A DNA stretch of 64,000 bases from Daedaleopsis sinensis. Taxonomy: Eukaryota > Basidiomycota > Agaricomycetes > Polyporales > Polyporaceae. The notes under the pieces were generated by a model. It had not been told where the DNA came from, made no database searches, and worked only from the letters and a program-made list of their open reading frames with translations. Shown here piece after piece: positions 21,357 through 30,500 of the stretch; the first letter of the stretch is position 1, and the number at the start of each line of letters is the position of its first letter. The stretch lies in the NCBI GenBank assembly GCA_033807695.1, contig CM066301.1, positions 62,001-126,000 on the forward strand, given 5' to 3'. The position numbers and the translations under genes were made by a program.

Positions 21357-23208
21357 TCATACTCCTCTTCCCCCACTCATGCTCCATACCTCCATCGACC
21401 GCCTCCTCCAGTCTGCCAGGACCTCCTCCAAGTCGTCCGTAGGTTCTTCGGCCGAGACCGACCACCTGTGGTTGAGCAACGTCTCCAACGTCAGAGGGGT
21501 CCAATTCCACGTCCCGTTTTCCTCGTCCAACCCAGCGGTCGAGTTCTGGCTTGGTCCGTCTGAAGTGGCCGTCGAGGACGCCGCAGGCCACACGGCCTTG
21601 CCCGCATCTGCCGCAGCGCGTTCCGCCTCGAATCCGGACGTCGACGACGCCGCAGGCCACACGGCCTTGCCCGCATCTGCCGCAGCGCGTTCCGCCTCGA
21701 ATCCGGACGTCGACGACGCCGCCGGCCCCTGCGCCCTGCCATCCGCCGTGGTGCGTTCCGCCTCGAATCCGGACGTCGACGACGCCGCCGGCCCCTGCGC
21801 CCTGCCATCCGCCGTGGTGCGTTCCGCCTCGAATCCGGACGTCGACGACGCCGCCGGCCCCTGCGCCCTGCCATCCGCCGTGGTGCGTTCCGCCTCGGAT
21901 CCGGACGTCAACGACGCCGCCGGCCCCTCCGCCTGCCCGTCCGACACGCCCTCGAGTGACGCCTCGTCTTTCGCAGCCAACTCGGAAGTCAAGGATGCCG
22001 TCTCACCGATCTCCGATTCCGTGGACGCGCCCGCGCCTTGCGACATGCTGTCCGAAGGCGCGGACCCCGTCCCCTCTTCCGGGTCCTCAGCTTCCAGATC
22101 GCTCTCGGACCCCGCCGCCATCGTCCCACCGCGCGTAGCAATGTACAGGATGAACCGGTGCACGATTTCCACATCGTCGGGGTTCTCGAGTACGGCGGCT
22201 TCCAAGGCCGCGCCAAGGTCGTCTTCGACAGAGACACCTTCGACGACGTTCGCGACGGCCGCAAAATCTGCCGCTTCAGAGAAGATCGTGTGCACTCCGT
22301 CCGGCGTCGTGGACGTCTGTGTGCTGTCGGCGCCGGTCGTGGGGGGCGCGCGAACGTTGCGCCGCATTCCATCGTCGGCCGTCGGCGACGCCCGAGTAGT
22401 GTCCTCCAAAGGCTGGAGACTTGTGCCAGTTCCGTCCGCCGGCGTCGTGGACGCCTGAGTGCCGGACGTGCCGGACGTGTCGCGCTGCTCTCCGTCGACG
22501 GCCGTCCCCGACGTCCAAACGGTTGGCCAGGCGCCGGGGCAGAACGCAACCCCCGCTGCGTCCTCGGGCGTCATGGACGGCGAGAACTGCTCTCCGTCGA
22601 CGGTCGCCTCCGACGTCGAAGCGGTTGGCCAGGCGCCAGGGTGGAACGCAACCCCCACAGCGTCCTCGGGCGTCATGGACGGCGAGATCTCGTGTCCTCC
22701 GTGCAAGTGGGCCCAGATGCGTAGGAGGGTGTCGTCCGAGAGACTTCTTTCCGCCCTCTCGTGTGTCTCCGTACTCTGAGCTGCTACTTCCGTTTGTTGC
22801 CCCTCGGTTTCTCCCTCCTCCCAATCTGAAATAGACTCTGTAGAATACGTTAGTCGCATAACTGCTAGTAGTACCGCAGCAATGCTTACTGAGAGATGGC
22901 ATGTCCGAATCGTCACTTGCGTTGTCCGGCTCCGTGATGCCGCCGTCAGACTGTGTGACAGGCCAAGCCTCCCCCCAGAAGTCGTCTATGAACTTCGGTA
23001 AGTAGAGCATGCAGTAGCCAGACCAATACGCACCTCTGCCATTTCTCACCCCGAAGAACATTACTTGCCTCATCCCGAGGTGGAATGCCGAAAGGATTCT
23101 GTCTGGGGGTGGGGGTGGGGGTGGATCTATGTTCTCCGCCATCTGTTCGAGAAGTCCGACAGGTGCTGTCACGAGGGGGGGGAGGGGGAGGGGAAGGGGA
23201 GACATCAC
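21357..23208 (-). CDS. Acidic repeat-rich protein, 599 aa (two exons)
   Basis: Exon 1 (23208-22890) and exon 2 (22837-21357) are joined by a 52-nt GT-AG intron to 600 codons including stop. The N-terminus has a Pro run (DPPPPPPPD) and a conserved-looking segment, FHLGMRQVMFFGVRNGRG. Two tandem copies of a ~37-residue unit with SMTPEDAxGVAFxPGAWPT follow. Further on are about five 22-23-residue units of the type ASSTSGFEAERTTADGRAQG. The C-terminus has a Trp-containing segment, TWNWTPLTLETLL. No known domain was recognised. A TATA element sits only ~30 nt before the first ATG, so translation may start at the next good ATG (23145, MAENID). DNA of the repeat units carries degenerate GACGTC-N3-GACGCC sites like those in the SNF2 intron. 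Confidence 0.7.
21637..21918. repeat. Coding minisatellite with GACGTC-N3-GACGCC sites
   Basis: Five units of 66-69 bp inside exon 2 of the 599-aa gene place GACGTCGACGACGCC (or the AAC-spacer form) at 21637, 21706, 21772, 21838 and 21904. They encode the 22-23-residue protein repeats. Weaker sites of the same form, such as GGCGTC-GTG-GACGTC at 22303 and GGCGTC-GTG-GACGCC at 22441, lie further upstream in the gene. Confidence 0.7.
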
Positions 23209-23235
23209 TTGTTACTCGAAGATAGGTTCTCTGTG

Positions 23236-23243
23236 CTTATATA
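23236..23243 (-). promoter_or_regulatory. TATA box of the 599-aa gene
   Basis: TATATAAG on the minus strand ends 28 nt before the ATG at 23208. Its closeness to that ATG is the reason for considering the downstream ATG at 23145. Confidence 0.5.
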
Positions 23244-23375
23244 CACAACCTGAGCAATGTCTCACAATCTGAGGCACTGATCTGAGACGTTTATCTAGTC
23301 CCCATATCTGAAACAGTGTGCACCCTTATCTGAAACACTGTGTACCCTAAGTCCCTTGTGGCAGGTGAGCAGTGC

Positions 23376-23452
23376 GTGTGCGTGCTGTTCGCTAGCATCC
23401 CTCGCCCGGCCGGGCGCCGAGGGGACGGGATGCTAGTCGACAGCACGCACAC
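23376..23452. repeat. Long hairpin upstream of the 599-aa gene
   Basis: Two 26-bp arms (23376-23401 and 23427-23452) pair with two mismatches around a 25-bp GC-rich loop (CGCCCGGCCGGGCGCC within it). The outer part is GTGTGCGTGCTGT and the inner part CTAGCATCCC. It lies about 170 bp upstream of the 23208 start codon. It could be a regulatory hairpin or the footprint of a lost small element. Confidence 0.8.
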
Positions 23453-23547
23453 ACCCTGCTCATCTCAGGCCAGTTAGACTTGTGCTGCCCAGGTATTCAG
23501 CTTCGGGACGGCAACCTTGGCTCGTCCAGTGCAGCATCAGCTTGGAA

Positions 23548-23783
23548 TCACTGACAGCTACTTCTGAGTCGAGAACGAGAGCTGGGCACAACGATACTTA
23601 AGATTGTGAAGGACATCAAGCAAAGTATTTCACGTCCGCTATGCTCAAAAATCGAGCTCTTCAAGAGCTACAGGTACATATTTTTTGCGAGTCCCGCGAA
23701 CGAGAACATGCGGTTCTATGGGACGTGCGGTGCAGATGAAGTACATGTTGGGGGCGGGTATCTCAAGTTGGAGATTATAGGGT
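23548..23783 (+). other. Possible exon remnant, open on both strands
   Basis: A plus-strand frame is open from about 23548 to 23783. It reads like protein (SKIELFKSYRYIFFASPANE) and ends beside a GTGAGT donor. The minus strand of the same stretch is also open, from about 23810 to a stop near 23652, and contains APNMYFICTARPIEPHVLVR. The minus reading could be the last exon of the gene broken at 26549, on the other side of the repeat insertion. I cannot decide between them. The rest of 23784-24118 holds AAACCCTA words and nothing else recognised. Confidence 0.25.
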
Positions 23784-24118
23784 GAGTCTGGCAAGTGCAC
23801 CTCTCGTGCACTGTATCACTGCATAGAGGAGGTCGTGACGGGTCAGTATATATTTTTCCGAGCATGGCGCGTGCACGCACACCTGTCTACACAGTTTGCG
23901 GTGCTGCGCCGCGCGCCACAGTATAAATTGCGTAGCAAATGCGCACGTGCACCGTACGGCGCGTGAGTGGGTGCGTTGCGGAGGGGAGAATAAACCCTAT
24001 TCTAGGGTTGATAAACCCTAGGCTGTGGTTGGGCAAACCCTACAGTAGGGCTCAGTCCCCCACCCAAAGTCGACCCCGAGCCGACCCCAAGGTGCATAAT
24101 CTCTTCATAACCCTAATC

Positions 24119-26549
24119 CTTCGCAACTTGCACCAGTAACACCTTAACTTCACCCTTTCACACTGCGCCGCATTTTGTAACTTATGCTATACTAATTTAT
24201 ATGTTACTGCTTGTAACAACTTGTAGCACTGTCCAACTATTGCCGGGGGTTAGACCTACACTCCACATATTTAATTGCACTGTAGTACACTCTGCACAGC
24301 ACCTCACTACTATGCTGATCCTTACTACTACCCTGTTACCTGCTTCGCACATTAGTATGCTGCAGTTCATTAATATGTTGGTGTACATTACAGTTATCAC
24401 CATGTTGTTGATAGTCGCCTTGCATGCTTCGCCACATAGTATCCTGAAGTCAACACCTGACCTCACACATGTTATTTGCTGCGCAATATTGATGTCGTAT
24501 ACTGTGCGTTCGTAGTAGTTTATTACAGATAGTACAGTAATTATTAACATGCTACAGCACATTATATCTGCGCAGTGCTTACTCTGCTATTACTTACCCT
24601 GCCAATTCCTAATAGTTACTATCATCATGTTGTTGCATGCTTCACACAATAATATGCGGAAGTCAATACTTGAGCTACTACACATCATTTACTGCGCAAC
24701 ATTAATGTAGTATAGTATGAGTTTGCAATATTTTATTACATGTGGTAGTTATTGTTGCGCTGCAGCACAATATCCACAGTACTTACTTACCCTGCTAACG
24801 GTGACTATTGTGATGTTATTACATGCTTCGCACAATAATATGCAAAAGTCAATGTATATATACTATTAGATGCAACACTACAATAATTTCTACTCATACT
24901 GACCTTGCGCTGCTTCGCACACTATTAGTACAGTGCAGCGCAGCACCATTAGTTTGTGTTCTGCCACAACCATGCTACTGCTTATTTTCTATAGTGCCCA
25001 AATAATAGTGTGATGTAGTAAATAGTTGGCCCAGTGTTTTATTATTGACCAGCGCTTCGCAACAATAGTACTGTAACATATTAAGTGGCCAACTTGTATG
25101 GCTCATAACTTCTTAACTAATGGTTATTAGAATGCGAAACTAGTATGGTTAGAAAGCTATTGAACAGGGCTACAAAAAACGAAAACGCTTGTTCGCCTTT
25201 TTGGGCGCTTATTTCGTTACTTTTGTATCGCCAATAACTCCTTAACTAATGCTCATAACAAAGTGAAACTGATATAGTCAGAAAGCTACTGACCCTGGCT
25301 ACAAAAAACAAAAATGCTACTTCGCCTTTTTGGGCGCTTTTCTGCTTACCTAAGCGCCCAGGTGCGGTCAATAGTCCTCTTTATAACATGTACTAGTAGC
25401 AGCCTTCTAATAGCACTCCATACTAGCAGCCATTATAATGCCAAGTAATGCTCAAGTTCAATACAAACGCGACGCAAAATATAGAGTAGCCCGTAGCTCC
25501 GTGGAAACTGGGTGCACTGCCACAATCGTGCTACCATCTGAAAGCCCTTATTCCCAGGATATCCGAAAGGTGGCGCGACGCAAGGTTCTGAGCGACGGTT
25601 CACACAGTACAGCCCAAATCCCGATCTTTCATACAAACGCGACGCAAAATCTAGAGTAGGCTCTAGCTCCACCAAATCAGGGTGCACAGCCGCAATCGTG
25701 CTACCGTTGGATAGCCCTAGTTCCCACAATGATGGTTTGATTGCGCGACGCAAGGTTTCGAGCAACGGTTGGCAAGCTGTGGTGCGGTGCTGAGGCAACT
25801 AGTATAAGACTATTAAAGCGGTAACCACTTTGTTTCGCTTATAACTCCTTAACTAATGATGATAAGGACGTGAAACTAGTATGGTTAGAAAGCTATTGAC
25901 CCTGGCTACAAAAAACGAAAACGCTTGTTCGCCTTTTGGGCGCTTATTTTGTAATGCTTATAACTCCTTAACTAATGGGTATTAGAACGTGAAACTAATA
26001 TGGTTAGAAAGCCCTCGCACAGGACTACAAAAAACGAAAACGCTTCCTTGCCTTTTTGGGCGCTTATTAGCTTACTAAGCGCCCGGCACCGTTCTAATGA
26101 TTCTTATAGTCCACTACAACACTTACTTACCGGACTAGTAGCAGCTACTTACCAATAACACTTCAAAAAAATCAATTCAAACGCGACGCAAATTCTGGGT
26201 TAGGCCGTATCTCCGCGAAATCAGCCCGCACAGCCGCAATCGAGCACCCGTTGGAAAGCCCTGCTTCTTGTGATACCCGTAAGGTAGCGCGACGCAAGGT
26301 TCTGAGCGACGGTTCACGCGCTATGGCCCGAGAGAAAGTGTGATAGCGCGACGCTAAAATAAGAGTAGGCCCTAACTCCACGGAAACAGCACGCACAGCC
26401 ACGATTTTACCATACTTGGAAAGCCCCGATTCCCACGATGCTCGAAAGGTACCGCGACGCAAGGTTTCGAGCGACGGTTGCCGAGATATGGCGCGACATA
26501 GGCGCGACGTCAGGAATTAGGGGCTAATTCCTGGGATTATAACACTAGT
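24119..26549. repeat. Satellite-like repeat R2
   Basis: This aligns, in the same orientation, with about 36652-40003 and with parts of 494-4250. It has the shared CAACTATTGCCGGGGGTTAG block (about 24233), TGCTTCGCACAATAATATGC words, and units ending in TTTTTGGGCGCTT..AAGCGCCC (hairpins at 25332-25359 and 26058-26084). Its right end, GGGATTATAACACTAGTA (26532-26549), is followed at once by sequence of a truncated gene. Short frames inside are not genes. Confidence 0.85.
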
Positions 26550-27055
26550 ATCGTCCAGAAACCGTCCTTGTGTCCACCCAGCCTCTTGTGTTCCTCGTCG
26601 ATCACGACAAAACGCTTCTCCTTGAGCAGAGACACACCGGCGCGGACGTTTTTCGAATGGCGGATATGGCGCAGTTCGCTGAGTAGAATCTGCCGGGGAG
26701 GGACCGCCGCATAGCCCTGAAGGTCGGTGCGCGCGCGCAGCTGCGCCAGCAGGACGTCCGCAGTGAGCAGGTCTTGAGACAGCGGGTCGTCGCACTCCAG
26801 AGTCGCAGGAAGGGATGCAACATCGTGGTTCAGGATGTTCACAGGCTCGCCGGCCGTGTTCTCGAACGCTTCTTGACCTAACCCATCTGCATGGACCCCG
26901 TCTTCCTCAGCAGGCAGGCTAGAAAGACGTTATCCCCCGTTATCCGTGCGTTCCAAATCGCATCGCTAAACCCACAAATCTCACCTAAACGCAACTTCTT
27001 GCTCCGCAGGGGGGTCGTCGTGGAACCGGACGGGGCTGAAGGCACGCAGAGACAT
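26549..27055 (-). pseudogene. 5' fragment of a gene truncated by repeat R2
   Basis: Exon 1 (27055-26985, starting MSLRAFSPVRFHDDPP) and exon 2 (from 26918) join in phase across a 66-nt GT-AG intron. The frame then runs through LLTADVLLAQLRARTDLQ and RFVVIDEEHKRLGGHKDGFW until 26549, where the R2 repeat begins. After the junction only a few repeat-encoded residues precede a stop. About 150 residues survive and the family is not recognised. The open 5' part with intact splice sites suggests a recent break, or a reduced gene still transcribed. A candidate last exon lies beyond R2 near 23650-23810. Confidence 0.65.
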
Positions 27056-27513
27056 CGAGGGGAGCTGAAAAATGCAAAGAGCAGACAAAGTGAGCAGGCA
27101 AAGAGGGGGGAGAAAGGAGGGAGGAGGACGTACTCGCGGTCAACCCTGTTCTACTTCGGGTTTCGGAACGAGACAGGGGCGGTTGGCGCGCAATATTGAT
27201 CTTTGATGCGAGCCTAAACGGCTAAACGTTTGCTCTTAACTGCGGTGACATCACGGTGGCTAAGTGACGGGAGGCGTGGAGGCGCGTTGATCGCATGCTT
27301 AATGTGCACACTGCGCACAGCCGCCCGCACCCGGGCCCCCGGTACATTGCCTACCACGCAGCGTGGATGACACAATAGTACATTTTATTCATACACTTCT
27401 TCGGGGGATACACAACTACAACACTACACGCGACGCGGTCCATTCAATAACAACGAGATGCGGGGGGAATGCGGATAGCGGGACATTTACCAAAGCACGT
27501 CTAACGCGCGAAT
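27056..27513. other. Intergenic between truncated gene and ParB-like gene
   Basis: This stretch holds the upstream region of the truncated gene and the 3' flank of the ParB-like gene. No further gene or repeat is seen. Confidence 0.5.
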
Positions 27514-30500
27514 TCAAACAGGCATGCCGATAAGGGCACTGGTACCCTGCGTGCCGGGCTCCGGTACCTCCTCGTCCGAGATGACGACCTTGCTCTTCTT
27601 CGCTTTCTTCTGCTTCGGGCTGCGCTGCTCCGGGCTGCGGCGAACGGAGGGGCCACCAGTCGCAGACGACTCCGCGCGTCGACGTTTCGGCTTATTCTCT
27701 GCACAGATGGAGTCAGCAAAGGAAATACAGCAAGTGCGTACCCGTAGAACACGTACCGGTCTTGACCCCCTGCGCACCGGGAGCCTTTCCGGAGCGCGTA
27801 GCCATCCTGCTCACCAAAGAGCGCCGCGCAGGCGCGCCAGAGCTGTCAGACCCCATGTCCATGTCTTCCGCGGTGTCCGAGCGCAAAGACGCCGCGCGCG
27901 AGGTCCCCGCGTGCGGCTGAGACAGGTCGAACGCCGGCGGCGTCCCTGGGGGCGACAGATCACCTTGCCCGAGCGCAAGGTCAGGGCTGGACTGTAACCG
28001 AACGTTAGCGGATGCGAGCGGCAGGAGACGCAAAGTCGACCTACAGTCTGGTTCGTCGATCGACCGCGCGGAAGGACGCGACGTGCAGGTGGATTGCCCT
28101 GCGTCAGTTGCGTGGGTGTGGCCTCCGTCACCGTCTCATACGGATTGCGCAAGAGAAAGTCTTCCTCCGTCAGTCCAAACCTCGGCATGACTTCCCTGAA
28201 GGCCGCCACAGCCGCGCGGGTGGGCGTGTCGAACGGGTCCGAGTCCTCCCCTTCCGCGAACAGATCCGCGTTGTCTTCGGGGGAGTCGCCCTCGCTAGCA
28301 GAGCCATAGTACTGTTCGGCGTCCGCATCCGCATCTGCATCGGCGTCCACGTCCGCGTCCGAATCGGGGTCCTGTTCGACCTCCTGTTCGTGGTCCTCGA
28401 CGTTGGCCTGGAGACCCTCAGGCTCGCTCACCGGCACAACCGACCCTTCCCCGTCCTGAAAACATCGCATAGATGAGTGATTGTAAAGCTCGCACTAACC
28501 TTAGCACTAACCTGGGAATGAACGTCGACATGCATGGCCGCGGCGGAAGCACCCACCGCGACAGGAACAGCCCCCTCCAGAGAACCCGACGCAGTCTTCC
28601 CAAAGCCAGACGGCACGCTCGGGTCAAAGACACGCACCTCCTTCAGCGCGATGACAAGTGGGTGCAACCGGTTGCAGAACGCCGCGTCGTCGAGACTGCG
28701 GAAGCTCGCGGACCAAGCCGCGTCGTCGCGGGGATCGTGCCTGTACTCCGTCAGCTTGCGCGGCTTGCCGTCCTTGATAGCGTTCAGATTCGACGTCAGC
28801 TCTAAAGCGTTCTGCGCGTCGCGGACGCAGTCTTCGCGCGAGGTCTCGAACACCTCGTGCCATTTGTCGAACTCCTGCGGCAGCATACCCTCCTTTAGCA
28901 TCGGGCTCATGCCGCTTTCATGCGCCAGGATCTCCCGCAGGTGGAAATACTGGTCCGCCAGCACCGGGTTCTCCTCGCGCATCTCCTCGATCGAACTGTA
29001 CGAGTTAGCCTCGCGCACAGAGGGAGGCACCGCAGGCACGAGCTCCCCGCAGACTCCGTACTCATCCGCTGTCACGTACGGAGCCTCCTTCGGGAGACCG
29101 CCCATCCGCGCCTCGATCCGGTTGGCGTTCTGCAGCAAAGCCTGCACAACCTGACTTAGTCGTGCATTTCAAAACCCACAGCTACACCGTCACTTACCAG
29201 AAACAGCCGGTCAAAGGCCCGTGCGACGTTGTACTCGACGTTGCCTGCCGCGTGAGGAGCACAACGAGCCACAGTGCTCTTCTCCAGCCACTTCCCGAGC
29301 TGCCCAAACTCCTTCGCGTACTGAGCCTGTCGCGCGACCGCCTTCGTCCGCTCAGAGCTGCTGACCGCGACGTCCAACACACCGTACGTCGTCTGAGAGT
29401 CCAACACGAGCTTCTCAATGAGCCCGTCGTCCCAATTGCACCAGCGAGGTACGGCGGCCTTCTGCCGCGCGGACGACGTCATGAACACGTCGGCCATGGG
29501 GGTGGATATTGATGCGAGGAAGTTCATGAAAGAGGTCCGCAGTGCAGGACCGTCCTCAGTTTGGAGCACCCGGCCGGTGGTCGCGACTTGGTTGTTCAGC
29601 TCGATCTGAGCGAGCGCAGACAGCGCGTCCCCCCCGCCATGTTTGGTTTTCCAGCTTTCGTTGCGAAGACCCCAAGTACGGTAGATCATCCGCAGAGCGG
29701 GGTAGCGGCGGAAGTTGGGAGGGGGGACGTCGGGCATCGTCTTCGTTAACGGGTCCGTTTCGAGCAACGAGACGTCGCAGTCGTGCAGCCAGGGGTTCAC
29801 GTTCGCGAGGTGTGCCGTATTATTGGGGGACAGCTTCCACCGGGCAAGGACATCAGCAGTGGGAAACAACCGCGGATTCATCACGCCCGCTAGCCAGTGT
29901 CGCATCCCGTTGATCTCGTTCTGGTCGTGACGGGTCAATTTGAGCGACGTGCCGATCTTCTTCTCGAAGTACTGCCATCCCGCCGCCTCGACGACCTTAT
30001 TCTTGTCTTGACCGAACTTGACAACGAGTTCATGCCATTTGTTCGACGTGATCTCCCACGTACTTAGCATGTCCTTCGTAGTGTATTGGCGCAGGACAGC
30101 ATCGACCACACGCAATTCCGACATATTGTTGAACAGCCAATTGTAGAACTGGAAAACATGAGTCTCCTGCATTGTACGTGCAAAGCATCTTACTTACCTT
30201 GCGTGAGATATCGCCGTCGACGGAAAATAGATCACTGCCTTTGATGACAGCAAGGATGTACGTGCAGGGATCAAACACGACGTGCGAACGAGCGACTGTT
30301 CGCATGAACGTCTCAGCGAATGGGTCCAGAAGGCGGGCGATCTACAAAGAGCGTGGTTAGCTGTACGTTTTGAAACACAGGTACATGCACGGATATACTG
30401 TCCAGAGCCCGGGTACGCCGTGGTCCGGCGTACCCGGGCTTTGCGAGGTTAGTTCTGCGTTTCCGAACACTCGTCCAGAGCCCGGGTACGCCGTGGTCCG

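Noticed and set aside
21379..22458. 359-codon plus-strand Ser/Ala-rich frame
   Set aside because: It is antisense to exon 2 of the 599-aa gene and open because of the minisatellite; the minus-strand reading has an in-phase spliced first exon and a TATA box.
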